Shown piece after piece: positions 10,901 to 23,400 of a stretch of DNA of 64,000 nucleotides. The notes beneath the pieces were generated by a model. That model was not told the DNA's origin and ran no database searches. It worked only from the letters and a program-made list of their open reading frames with translations. Positions within the stretch are counted from its first letter, which is position 1; the number at the start of each line of letters is the position of its first letter. The position numbers and the translations under genes were made by a program. The stretch is from Prorocentrum cordatum (taxonomy: Eukaryota; Sar; Dinophyceae; Prorocentrales; Prorocentraceae): positions 384,475 to 448,474 of the forward strand of contig CAUYUJ010018571.1 in NCBI GenBank assembly GCA_963575745.1, in the 5' to 3' direction.

Positions 10901-12030
10901 GGGCGAGTGGATTAGCTTCTTGTGCGGATCCCCAAAATTCCAAATTTACTGTTGCGACATCGTCTTGCGTATTGGTTCGCCCGCCATTCGAGGAGGCCGA
11001 TCGCGCCTGCCATATTGCCGGGGCCTCGACGTCGCTTGCCAGTGTCAGTGTGGAACCAAGACTTGCGCCTCACGAGTGGATTGGGGGATGAGAGCAAGGC
11101 GAGTCTTTCAGCTGCGGGGGGGCGCGGGCGTTTGCCGCCGCGCAGGGGCCAGGGGCAATTGGGAAACGCCGAGGGAAATGGAGGGCGGCAGGCGGAGGAA
11201 GCACGGGGGAGGGGGGGCAAGGCAGCGGGCGGGAATGGGCAACTTAGTGACCAGGCACCAGGCAAGGTGCTCTGATTGGGGGGGCGATGTGGGCGGAGGC
11301 CGCAGTTGGAATTCCATCGGATAGCCCTGGGACGTTCAGACACCTCCGCCTGGAGGCCGGCAGGGGTTCAGCGGCCCTTGCCTTGCTGACTCTGCGGGCG
11401 GGGCGCGACGAAGCGCCCGGCCTGTGCCCCGCCCCTTTCGCTGGGTGCCGGTCTGCGCGCGCTCGCCCCGCGCGAGACATCCAGCGCGTTCAGAACTACA
11501 CTGAGCCAGGCACTGGGTGCATTTCTGCATGCGCTGGTTTCGCCGGAGATTTCCCCACAAAACTGAGCACTTATAGAACTACACCTAGCCAGCGGGGCGG
11601 GGTGCATGTCGGGCGCCGCCGCTCGCGCTGCCAGCGTGCACCGCGCCCTGACCGCTAAGTGCCGTTCTGTACGTGTCCCCCTTTCGCGAGGCATCGGTTG
11701 CCCGCGCTGCCCATCGCCGAGGCCCCGCCCCCTGGGCCGTTTCCCACCAACATCCCACATCCCCTGGTTCAGCGAAGCCAGCCGCATGCCTTGGGGCCTC
11801 GGCCTCGCGCAGCCCGCTCCCCCCCCCCCCGCCTGTGCCCCAGCAGCAAATTGGCGATCCGATCCCCCGTGCTTTCGAGTTTTTCTTCGTGCCGGATTTC
11901 CCGTCCGAGGGTGATGTGAATTTTGCAGACGAAGACCGCCGGCGTTTGTTTTCAACGGCCAGCGCGCGTGGCTCCAAAGTGAGATTTGTATCAAATCAGC
12001 ACACTCGGTTGCCGTTCGTGTACCTGTTGG
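10901..12030. other. GC-rich stretch, no gene recognised
   Basis: It may hold the 5' (gag-like) part of retroelement D, but no domain is visible. Overlapping proline/arginine-rich ORFs on both strands are typical of stop-poor GC-rich DNA. Confidence 0.35.
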
Positions 12031-12314
12031 AAGTGCTACGCTTCGGGCTGATCCCACGACAAGCGGTGTCATTTCGCTTCGGGCCTGAGGGCCCTCTCAG
12101 ACCTGGTCCAGGGCTGGACCGAAACGGTGTTTCTCTATTTCGTGGGCCGTTTTCGTTTCGATTTCGTAAAGGCCGGCAAAACGAGGGAGAACGAGAACAC
12201 AACGAAAACGAACACCGTTTAGGTTCGGCCCTGTTGGAATTGTTACGCTTCGGGCTGATCCCACGACAAGCGGTGTCACTTCGCTTCGGGCCTGAGGGCC
12301 CTCTCAGACCTGGT
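12031..12314 (+). repeat. Two direct repeats of about 78 bp
   Basis: The blocks 12031-12109 and 12237-12314 are nearly identical. Both start with a GCTACGCTTCGGGCTG-like sequence and include CCACGACAAGCGGTGTCA and GAGGGCCCTCTCAGACCTGG. They are separated by 127 bp. Each block contains the palindrome GAGGGCCCTC. This could be a local duplication or the ends of a small insertion. Confidence 0.85.
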
Positions 12315-12674
12315 CTGTCTCAATAAGCGGAGGTCGCGAGCCCCACCGCCGACCATGCCGTCTGGAGCGTCGGAGGTGGTTCGGCATGGGCGAACGTTTT
12401 CGCTTGGAGCCTCCCGTGTCAGAACTGCCCGGCGGCTCGGCAGATCTTCCGCTGAGGTCTTCGGGAAGTTGAACCATCGGGTAGGGGGACCTCCTAGAGA
12501 AGTCGCGCACAATGGCAGGTGGGCTCGATATCTCTTTGGCCGTGATTCGTGAAGCCGGCTGCAACTCTTCGGGATGTCGAGCTCAGCATCGGCGTTGGTA
12601 ATTATGCGTAACACCCCGCAGATGCGGATAAGAGTGTTGGGGGCGGCGGGGACGTCGGCAGCCTGCGAGACTCT
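12315..12674. other. Unique stretch, no gene seen
   Basis: No recognisable domain or repeat was found in about 360 bp. Confidence 0.4.
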
Positions 12675-13115
12675 GGAGAAGCCCGCCGCAGGCGCCAAAC
12701 TTTCACACATTATACAATGAGCCCGCCGCAGGCGCCGATTTATTCGTTAAACCAATGCGGGTAGGTCGCGCGTGGGTCACAAATCGGTTGCACGTTTGTC
12801 GCGGGTAGGTCGTTGTTGGGTCGCGCGTGGATCGCGGGTGGGTCGAGTGGGTCGCGGGTGGGTCGCGGGTGGGTCGCGGATGGGTCGCGGGTTGGGTCGC
12901 GGGGTGGGTCGCGGGTGGGTCTCGGGTGGGTCGCGGGTGGGTCGCGGGGTGGGTCGTTTTGGGGTCGCGGGTGTGTCGCGGGGTTGTTCGCGGGGTGCGT
13001 CCCGGGGTGCGTCACGGGGTGGGTCGCGGGGTGGGTCGCGGGGTGGGTCGCGGATTGGTTACGGGTGGGACAACGAGAACAAACAGCAGCAACGCAACAA
13101 CGCAACAAGCAAAAT
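12675..13115 (-). repeat. Composite repeat, copy 2 (inverted)
   Basis: Reverse-complement counterpart of 5320-5860. The conserved flank is at 12675-12762, the GGGTGGGTCGCG array at about 12763-13068, and a degenerate AAC-rich end at 13068-13115. Both the array and the flank match copy 1, so the pair forms a 7 kb-spaced inverted repeat around retroelement D. Confidence 0.85.
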
Positions 13116-13327
13116 CCTCACCACAGATCCTTTTTTCAGCCGCGCACCCAAGGACAACGAATGACCGCTCGGCCCTCTCACTCTGATATCCGTTGTCCGG
13201 ATCTGGTCTGATCCTGGCTGACATCGGCCAAATCCTAACTACCCTGGCTGATGGCCCCTTTCATTAAGTTTGTCGAAGTCGATTAACGGAGAAAAAGCAT
13301 TGTGCCAATCTAGTGCCAAGATGTCTA

Positions 13328-13424
13328 AAATATGTTTCAATCATGTTTAAATTATGTTGAGAACATGTTTGAAACATGTTTAGAACATGTTTACACACTT
13401 TAAACACATGTTACATTCCATGAT
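13328..13424. repeat. Short tandem of AACATGTTT units
   Basis: Seven or so diverged copies of an 11-bp unit centred on the palindrome AACATGTT, in AT-rich sequence. Confidence 0.6.
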
Positions 13425-13727
13425 AGGATTGTTGGAGTGCCAAGTGTCGTGGCATCCACAAAGCTACCCTGGCTGACGGCCCCTTCATGCAGTCCATCAC
13501 GCTGGGTCGTCGTCAACGAACCCACGGGCACCTCCCGCGCTCACGATGCCACATGTTCCCACGCCCCGTCGGACCTCGGGTGGGGTCGCTCGGCCGCCCC
13601 GAGGGCGCGGGCGGCGCAGGGACGCCCCAGGCACGGCAGGTTCGCGCTGCGTCGACGTTGGCGCCATCGTTCAGAGTTGAGCACCGTCGGGGGGCCATTG
13701 GGGGGCGGCGTCGCTAGTCGGAGACTG

Positions 13728-13957
13728 GAGCATCTACATTACCACTGGCGGGCTGATTTTCAATCCCAGGACTTTTTTGAGGGCCGGGGACGACGTCGGG
13801 GAAGTGTGGTGTGTATTTGTTTCCCTGTTTTGCCGTGGAAGCAGCGAAGAATGTGTACACCAGGATCCCGTATACACCAGGATCCGTTTTCTTATGCGAG
13901 TTTCAGTGCGGGGCCGGAAAAAAGCGTCGGTGTATAGAGTTCGGTTCCTTACTTCTG
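13728..13957 (+). repeat. Dispersed ~225-bp repeat, copy 1
   Basis: Matches 37019-37245 in the same orientation. Shared blocks include CATTACCA.TGGCGGGCTG, GGGACGACGTCGGGG, TGTATACACCAGG and, at the 3' end, GTCGGTGTATAGAGTTCGG. The spacing of the blocks is preserved. The 3' end resembles a polymerase III B box (GTTCGGWTCC), so a SINE-like origin is possible but not shown. Confidence 0.8.
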
Positions 13958-14349
13958 GGGGGCCACTGGGGGCCGCGTCTCTTAGACAGTTCTGAGCGCC
14001 ACCAAAGGTCGGGTCCGAGAGCGGACAGCCTTCCACTTCTGACGTCCCGCGAGGTGTCAGGAACCGGGGTCGATGACGCTATGGCAGGGGCCCTCCGGAA
14101 TGATGCGATCCCTGCACAAACAGATGGCAACCGAGCTACATTTGATTTGGGCTGGTATCAGAGGTCGACACAAACACTGCGTCAGGCAATCTCGCAGAAC
14201 GTCTAGACCTCTGGTGGACGGTTCCTTGCCGCGTTGGTCTTCGGTGTCAGGCCTTTGGTTAGTCGAACATGGATCCGGGACGAAAGCTTGTGGCCGGAGA
14301 GGGCGTCTAGATTTTTGGGGCCTGCGGACTGAAAAATACGTCGTCGGAG
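13958..14349. other. Upstream region of the kinase gene
   Basis: No further exon or promoter motif is recognisable. In the kinase frame the sequence is open back to a TAG at about 14309, so the true start or an upstream exon could lie slightly before 14350. Confidence 0.35.
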
Positions 14350-14466
14350 ATGTGGGGAGAGTGGCTGCCCGAGCTACAGTGGCGCGAGGCCCAGCTTCCA
14401 GACGGCACCAAGCTGCTGAACGGCTTGCGGGTCCTTCAGAAGATCGGCGAGGGCGCGTATGCGAAG
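14350..14466 (+). CDS. Kinase exon 1: N-terminus and glycine-rich loop
   Basis: 39 codons from ATG 14350 to AAG 14466, followed by a GT donor (GTTCGG). It ends just inside the Gly-rich loop IGEGAYAK. The ATG is the first in an open frame, but an upstream exon cannot be excluded. Confidence 0.8.
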
Positions 14467-17400
14467 GTTCGGGGGAGGGGGGTCGACAAGTGCTGCCAAA
14501 GGACCGCGGGCCCGTGTTTGGGTCCAGGTCTTGCTGGGTCTCGTCCTCGGCCAGGCCATGAGGCCACAGCCACCAATCCGAGGCGGAGATTTGTCCAGAA
14601 CCACCGCCTGGCGGATCGATCTGCAGAGACCCCAGCAGGCCGTTAATATGAATATAGTCGGCCCCCCTGGAGCCAAAATATGTCCATGCTCACCGCCCAC
14701 CCGACGCGGATACTCTGAAGTAGGAAAGGGGGTGTGGTGTGTAAAAAGGTGTGGTGCTACTGCTGAGTCTGAAGATGTTATCGATCGTAGATAACATAGC
14801 CATCTTTTCTAAATTGACTCCACGCCCTCCTACGCCTGCCTATGCCACACCCCTGTCCGACCTCCAAATATCGATCCCCACCTCGCAACCAGGACCTGGG
14901 CCCGGGTACGGCCCGTGGAGGCGCTCGTGGTACCGTTCCCGTCCCTCCTCCCTGAACTTGGCATCGCTCGCACGTGTGCATGTTCCTTTCGGCGAGGACC
15001 ATCGAGGAGCATCCTTGATCATTTGGCGAAAAAAACCACGCGCGAAACCGAAAAGAGCACAGGGAATGGACGTCCGAGCGATGGCCAGTGAAGGTGAAGC
15101 TCTGCGAGGGGCCACTCCCGGGGAACCCTGGCAGCGACCACACATACCAGTTCGCGCTGAAGGTCTTCCGGAAGGGCCGACTGCGCCGCCAGCGCACGTA
15201 CGGCAGCGGGCGCGCGCACGGAGGCCAGCCTGGCGAGCCCATGAAGGTGAGGAGCTCGCTGGACAAGGTGCACGAGGATCTTGGCATCGCTCGGACGTGT
15301 GCATTTTTTCTCGGCGAGAGCCATCGAGGACCATCCTGGACCATCGAGGAAAATAAACACACGCACGAAACCGAAACATGCATGGGAAATGGACGTCCGA
15401 GCGACGGCAAGGGAGATCTCGGTTCCAAACCTTGGGATCCTTGCATACCCTCGCAACTCCTTGCCCTTGGGAGGCTCCCATGAGTTGACACCGAAGGAGA
15501 TACAGATCATGAGGCGCCTCAACCATTCGAGCTGCGTCCGCCTGTTTGCGATCTACGATCAGCCTGATGTCGAGGGCAAGTTGTACCTCGTGATTGAGTA
15601 CGCCTCCCGCGGCGTCACGATGGAGTGGGATGCTGGGAATTCTCGTTATTTCGACCCGTCGACGAACGCTGCTCTTTCCGAGAATGTCTCTCAGTGCTAC
15701 GTTCGCGACGCGTTGTCGGGCTTGCATTATTTACACGGTTTAAGGGTGTGCCACCGGGACCTGAAGCCACAGAATTTGCTCGTCTTTGCAGAGTGGCGGG
15801 TGAAGCTCGCGGACTTCGGTGTTGCCACCGACATGCAGGAGGATTTCCGGGTGGTGGGCACGGAGGGCACCTACCACTTTTACTCGCCTGAGATGTGTGC
15901 CAGTGGTTACGAGAGCCACGACGGAAGGAGCTCTTCGCGCGCAAGCTCCTCCCTTTCACATGCGGGGCGCGGTGGGTGCGGTCCACGTCCTTTTGGCGGA
16001 GAGTGGTCGAGTGCCCGTTGCTTATGAGTAGCGTTGCGCTCTGAAGCAGCGTCCTCCACTTCTGACCGTACTCTCGCCAGATGGGTTGCCACGGCTAGAC
16101 ACTGTTCGAAGAGGCATTCAGAGCAGACTTGTTTTGAGACCCCCAGGGTTTTCGCATCATCTTCCTCTCGATTTCACCTCGTACCTCCTTCCCCTTCACG
16201 TCGACGCGGCGTCGACTCCAGCGGGGCGTTGAGGGTTGAACGCCGCCAAAGGCCTGGAATCGGCCGATGTCGAACGATTTGTACTATCGGAAAGCCTCGA
16301 TCGTTCAAGGTTGAACCATCCACGCGGAGTCATTACCCCACGCACGAGTCGTTGTCAGTTGCGGGCATGCCATGTTGAGGTACTTGCTATTTTGAAGCCG
16401 GTGATTTGTGGGAAGGCTCGTGTTGCCAGAGACGTTCTGTTTCGGTGTTGTATCTGTGTGTGTGCTTTCCTTTTCCGCGTTGCGTTGTCTTGCAGGCTGC
16501 CGTCTTTTCCCAGGATCTCCTGGCTTGGAGTTCCTAGGTGAGCGCCCTGGTGATTTACGGTGTAGGTGGAGGCAGGTAGGGATCAGGACGGGAAGGAAAC
16601 AAATTGAGCATGAGGATGAATGCTAGGAAGAGAGGGACGCTGAGGGATGGGAAAGGGTAGGACGGAGGACGAGAGGAGGAGCGAGGAAGGATGACATGGG
16701 ATGAGGGGCATGCAGCCATTCCCCTCATCCCCAAGTTCCTTGCAGCCAATCCCCTTCACTACTAGAAGCGCTCCCCTTGAAAGAAGAGTGTCCCATTGGC
16801 GTGGCATTTAGGCAGGACTATTGTCCTGCATCTGTCTATGGCCAAGGGGTGCGAAGAGAATATATATATATATATGTATATATACACAACGTACATGGAA
16901 GTGTCCAGCGATCCCGACAACAGATCTACGATGTGGTAAAAGTGTGAGCCAAAAGAACCGTAGGAACCGTCAGGTAGCTCTTCGACCTGGTTTCGTTTGC
17001 CTTTGTAGCCATTCCATCGTACACGGCGTTGCCCACACGTTCAGCCCCGTTCCCCCCCTTCGCGGTCGAATTCGGAAAACATGTGTTGCGTGCGTCAATG
17101 CGCGCGCCTTTCGTGCGGGGAGCGCTTCCCGTGCTTCGCATGCATCGCAGGGCCTCCTGGAAGTTGTTCAACTCGCTTCGCGCGGTGCAGTCGTCGTGGG
17201 GAAGCACCCCTGAATGTTGCTTTTGCGCCCAGGGCTGCCGCGCGAACGGTTCGAAGTTCGAGCTTCGGGGGTCGAGGTTCGAGTTTTCGGATAGTTGGTG
17301 CTTTTGGTTCCCGGTAGGGCTTCGGATACCTATTTAGCCGGTGAAATAAACTGCCGCTCACATCGGCAACGGTTGGCTTTGTACGGAGATTCATGCGTGA

Positions 17401-20400
17401 CTTCTCGCAGAAAGTACGTATCGATATGAAACGGCAGGTGGTTTTCATCGGTTTGGCCTGCGGACTGGCTTGGGGGTTCGGGGGAGGAGGCTTCGGGGCG
17501 TCTGGTGCTTGGGGGCCGGGCAAAGGCCACATCTAGAGCCGTCTTCAAGGCCGCCCAAGGCCGTCTTGGAGGCATCTTGGGCCAGTTTCCCTTCGAAGGC
17601 GCGGGCCCATCGCATTTTACTCTGGATCGCGGCCTCGGGAACGCGTTTCTATGGCTTTCCAAGGGAAGCAGGGCTGTCCAGGGGGGGGGGCGCATGCGGC
17701 GGTGTGCTGTTTGAGGGGGAGGAGGGCGTGTTAGAAGAATGCAGATACCGTACTAGACAGCAGTCAATTATTTGTTTGGCATTCCATCGCGACGGTGCGG
17801 TGCAGGCGCGGCGGTGGGTATGGAGTGGACACAATGTGTCGCACCCGCGAGGGTACCCCTTGAGATCGCCCGTTTGTTGCTTCAGGGTGGTCCAAACGTT
17901 TCGAGAGTTTCGGCCAACACCTTCCCGGAAGTTGCGGGTTTGTATTTGTACATGAGTTTGTTGCAACCGTATGTGTCATATGCATAAGTGGCGGAAGCCT
18001 GGTATCCTTCAGCGAGGGGCATTTTCGCTCATCAAAATTTTAAACTTCGGTATCCTATTCAGTGGGGAATTGTCAGGCGACGCGTGTCCTGTGTTGCGAC
18101 GGGGAAGGAGGAACAACTCTGAATCAAGGGGGAATCAAATTTAATGGAGAGTGGCAGGGGCTTCCTCGTCGTCCTTGTCACGCCTGGTTGGGCCTCCGCC
18201 TTCTGTCCCCGTCCCCCCCCTCTCGTGCAACCTTCTCCCCCTGGAATGCGGTACGCTGGACGAAGCCAACCTTTGAGCCTTGAATGTTCCGTTCCTTGCC
18301 CCACAATTGCTCTCCCATTTCCCTCTTCCTTGCTATTCCTGCCTCGTGCCTCCTCTTCATGTGACGTATCCACCTCCATCGCGTCTTCATAGGAGAGCGG
18401 ACGTGTGGGCGCTGGGCGTGACGCTGTGGGCGTTCCTCTTCGGATCCGTGCCGTTCCTGGCGACGGACCCCGGTCTGGGCCGACCAGGGGAGCGGAGGGC
18501 CCTGAGGACCGGATAAGCAGCAGCTTGCAGCACTCTGACGAGCCAGCTGGGCAGTGCCTTCGCGAATTTGGGCGACGCGGCGCGGCGCACTGCCCGTTAG
18601 AGACCTGCCCGTTGGGACTTGCCCGCCCGACCCGCCCGTTGCAGCCCCTCCCGCCCGACCCACCGGTTGAGAGCCCGCCCGCCCGCTTTGCTGTCCTGCC
18701 CGACCCGTCTATGAGGGCCTCGCCCGCCCGACCCTCCCGGTTGCGGTCCCGCCCACCCGACCCGCCTGCTGCGGTCCGCCCGCTCGGCGCGCGCCGCCTT
18801 CGGGGACCTGATCGATCCGCCCGCTGCATTTACTGTCCCGCCCGCGTCGTCATCATGGTCGTCGGTCGTCCTCGTCGTCATCGTCGTTGTCGTCGTCGTC
18901 GTCGTTGGAGCCGTCTTAGTCGTCGTCGCCGTCGTCGTCGTCGTCGTCATTAGCGTCGTCGCTGTCGTGTTCGTCGTTATTTGCTGGCGCGCATGGGGGG
19001 CGGGGTGGGATGCAACCAACCCACTTTCGGGACGGGAGGGTGTTTAGGGGTCTCTCCAGGGAGGGGTGAGGGTACCAGGTATGTAGGAGGAGGAGGAGGA
19101 GGAGGAGGAGGAGGAGGAGGAGGAGGAGGAGGAGGAGGAGGTATGTTTCGGGGTGGCTGTGGCGGTTCCGGCAGGAGGGAATTCTAAATTTTGCGCAGCG
19201 CAGCGCACTTGAGACCTTTTCTCTCCAAGTAATGCGTATGGCCTGTGGCACATGTGGTATGTCTGAGTGTTCGCCGCGATGTGCGAAGAGTGTTTGTGGG
19301 TTGTGCGTTGTGCGTAAAAGCTCGCGCCTCTTGGCCCGATGGCATCCGTGCGTCGGCCCAATGAAAGTTCTTTGAACTTTCATCACGACGCTCGCCGGCT
19401 GAAGCCGACAGAAGTAAAGCGAGGCGGAAGACGGCGGAAGGCCGTAGGAAGGTTTACGGAAGACAGCAGAAATAAATGACGCCCCGTCCGAGTCCCGTAC
19501 CCACGTAGAAGTCTATCAATGTAGTCTCCTGCCGTGGGCCAGGAGGGATCTTGCCTACTGTACCCCTCTTTTATATTATAGTTTTAGTTCAGCCAGGCTA
19601 AAATCCCACCCATCAAAAATCGGAGGTTGGGGGGTGAGATCGAAGTGGAACGGAGAGCCCCCCACCTGGAAATCGGTTTCGGTTTCGTGTTCGTGCGTGC
19701 CGTGCGTGCGGGCGAGGCAAAGCTGCGTGGGCGGGCGAGAGGAAAGTCTCCTGTGGCTGAGGCGCGGCCGGGCCAAATGATCCCCCCCCAGCAAACGGGG
19801 CCGCGCGGTGTCCCGCCGGTGTCCCGCCGGTGTCCCGCTGGTGTCCCGGTAAGTCTCCTGTGGCTGAGGCGCGGCCATACCAAATGTTTCCCCGTGTATC
19901 CCCGTGTCCCGCTGGTGCGAAAACGATAGTGAGACCGATAGTGAGATCGATTGTGAGATCGATTGTGAAATCGATAGTGAGATCGATAGTGAGATCGATC
20001 GAGTGAGATCGATAGTGAGATCGATTGTGGGATCGGTAGTGAGAGCGATAGTGGGATCTATGGTGAGATCGATTGAGTAAGATCGATAGTGAGATCGATC
20101 GAGTGAGATCGATAGTGCGATCGATAGTGATATCGATTGAGTGGTATCGATAGTGAGATCGATGGAGTGATATCGATAGTGAGATCGATAGTGGGATCGA
20201 ACACGAGATCGAGAGTGAGATCGACAGTGAAATCGATCGAGTGAGACCGACAGTGAGATCGATCGAGTATGATCGATAGTAAGGTCGATAGTGAGATCGA
20301 TCGTGGGATCGACAGTGAGATCGATAGTGAGATGCACATCGAAGTGCAGATCGAAATGCGGATTGAAAAGCAAATCGACATGCACATCGATAAGCAAATG

Positions 20401-23400
20401 CAAAAGCAAATCGTCAGGCACATCGACATCCCGTGCTGTATGCTGTGCCAAGAGCGAGCGGCAACGCAACGATCTCTGAACACCAAGGCTCCCAGTACGG
20501 CTCTTAAGGGTCGCTCCAGGAGGCTCCCGGGTGACCCCAAGAGGCCCCCAAGACGCCCAAAAAGGCTCCCAAGAGGTCCCCAAGAGGTCCCCAAGAGGCC
20601 CCCAAGAGCCCCCAAAGGGGTCCAAAAGACGAGCCAAAAAGGCCCCCCAAGCCCATGCAAAATGGAAGAAATAATTTATTATTTAATCGCTTCGCTCATT
20701 CCGCCGGCCCATATTGTCGCACAGTTGTGGGCTAGCCGAGTTTTGGGGCCTCTTGGGGGCCGTTTTGGGGCCTCTTGGGGCCTCTTTTGGGCCTCTTGGG
20801 CGCCTCTTGGGGCGTCTTGGGGGCCTCTTGGGGGCCTCTTGGGGCCTTTTTGGGGCCTCCTGGGCGCCTTCTGGGGCGGAGGGCTCGATTTTTCAGTTCT
20901 CGGTTCCCCTCTTGAGCCCCTCTTGGGCCCGTCTTGGGGCCTCTTGGTCCGTCTTGGGCGGCACTTGGGCCGTCTTGGGGGCCCTCCTGGGCCGTTCCGG
21001 GGCCGTCTTGGGAGCCTCATGGGCCGTCTTGGAGCGGTCTTGGGGGCCTCTTGGGCCGTCTTGGAGCGTCCGGAAGCCGAAAAAGCCAGAACGCAAAAAA
21101 CAGCGAAAAAAACAATGAAAATCAACGATTTTGGCCTCTTGGGGCCCTCTTCGGAGGCCTCTTGGAAGGCCCTTGGGGCGTCTTGGAGGCCTCTTGGGCT
21201 GTCTTGGGGCCCTGTTGGGCGTCTTCGGGCGATCTTTGGCCGTCTCGGGGCCCTCTTGGACCGTCTTGGAGGCTTCTTGGGGGCCTCTTGGCCCGTCCTG
21301 GGGCCCTGTAACAGGGCTCCGGCATCTCTGGCCCGACCTTGCGGGGACCTTGCCGGGGACCTTGCCGGGGACCTTGCCGGGGACCGGCCGGGACCTGGTC
21401 GGGGTACTTTTCGTCTGGGGACCCCCAGGGGCCGCCCCGCGCGCGCGAAGTAGAAACATTGTAGAGCAGTTACCGGAGATCTTAGCACGCCTCTGGCCCG
21501 TTGGGCCGGCGAATTTCGTTGGTTCCCGGGGGGCACTGGTACCAAGGCGCCCAAGAGGCTCCTGAGAGGCCCCAAGAGCCCCCCCCCAGGAGGTCAAAAA
21601 GACGCGCCCAAATGGCCCCCCAAGCCCTTGCAAAATGAACGAAACAATGTATTAGTTCATTAGTTCCCAGGGGGGGGACTGGTACCAAGTCTCCAAAGAG
21701 CGAGCGGCATCGCAACAATGTCGACTGGCATCGTCAGAACAACAATCACCACTGCTGCCCATTGCTGGCCCCCTCCCCCCCAAACCTCCTCATCACCCGC
21801 AGGGTGGTCGTATAGGTAGGGTAAATAAATGTCCTGGGTCGTTCACGGTTCCCGCTATGCTGGGATCGGTTCGCAGTAAGATGGGGCTCCGAAGTTGCGA
21901 CAGTGTTGCAATGTCAGGGTCGTTCTGAGGTCATCTTGATATCATGTTTCGGTCAGGCTTGGATCGCGCAGCCGTCGCGTGTTCATTCTGGGCCACCCTG
22001 GGCGCGCGTGGATCCATCTTGTTGCCATCGGGCCATCTCGGCGTCACTCGTGGCTCATGTGTGTTGGTCATCTTCGAGTCGGCCTGCGACGGTCCAGAAT
22101 CCATGGCGGGATCGTGCTGGGGTGGCATCATCCCCGTCTGTGCCTCAGGCCCTCCTGGACCATTCTGTGCCATGGGGTCGTCTTGGGATCGTGCGCGTGC
22201 GATCGCTGAGCACGCATGCGTTTCAACTGATTTCGCTGATGGGTGCACGTACATTCATTTCTTATAGCGAGTTTCCAAGGCAACTTTGTTGGAGCCACGT
22301 GGGCCCGCAGTCTGCAAAGAACACTCGAGAGCCACGGGCCAGAGTTCTTTGAAAACACCCTCTCGAGGGATCACCGCCCTCCAGCCCCCCCCCCCACAAG
22401 CCCGCACCCCCCGCCGTCGCGAACGTCACGCAGACGAGTCGAAACATGCTTCGCCAAAGGATTGCAATTTGCTTTAGCTTCACGTGTTCGAAGCGTCGTT
22501 GCTTAGCCAGATGTTGCCCCAGGGACAAGCCGATTGATCAACATGGACTGTTCACATTGATGGTGCCAGTGGTTATGGCGATGATGGCGGTGACGATCAC
22601 GACGACGATGGTGGTGGTGATTGGGATGGTGAAGAGTTTGAGATGCGGGGTGCGCCAACATGTTTTGGACCAGAATTAGTTTGTGATGATGGTCATGTTG
22701 ATGATGGTGGCCAGTCATGCAATCATGCTGTTACGCGTATCTTCCCAGCACAGCCAGCAGCGACGTTTCGGCGATTTGCCTTGGTCATCGGGAAGAGAGG
22801 CACACGTATGAACACCCATAGGAAGGGCACACGCCCTACAACGCGCACGTTTCCCGTGCATTTTCTTCGGTCAGCTCGAAGGGCCTCCATGTTGAGGCAC
22901 CGTGAACTGCCTGTCTGGTTGATGTCGAAGTTCCTTTGCTGCGGCAGCAGAGAAGCCAGACGACTCCAGAAATCCACCACGAAGGCAAACATACAGTCGG
23001 GCCGCTGAAGAAGGAACCCTTTTCGTTTGGAAGGGGCTCCGTGTTCTGAAGTTGTTTTCCAGTGCTCCTTGGGCTTCCCTGAGGTTTTCAATGGGAAAGC
23101 TGGGTTTAACTTGTGGGAATGCGGGGCCTCGTTCCTTCTTTATCGTTCCTTAGGTCAACGCCCCGATTGTATTCGATGAACTTTACGTGGTCTCGCTTTG
23201 CGGCTTTGGTCTGTAAGGCTCTGGAGCTCACTTGGGGGTTGCTAAGGGGGGCGCCGGTGCCCTCGTGGAAGCATCCAGGAGACCAGTCAAGGGGGGTTAA
23301 TATTGAATTATTGGCATCTCTCGGACGTGTGCATTTTCTCGGACAGAACCATCGAGGACCATCCTGGACCATCGAGCAACAAAATCACGCATGAAACCGA

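Noticed and set aside
16991-17003. GTAGCCATT similar to part of the dinoflagellate spliced leader
   Set aside because: Only about nine bases match and the TTTGGCTCAAG end is absent.
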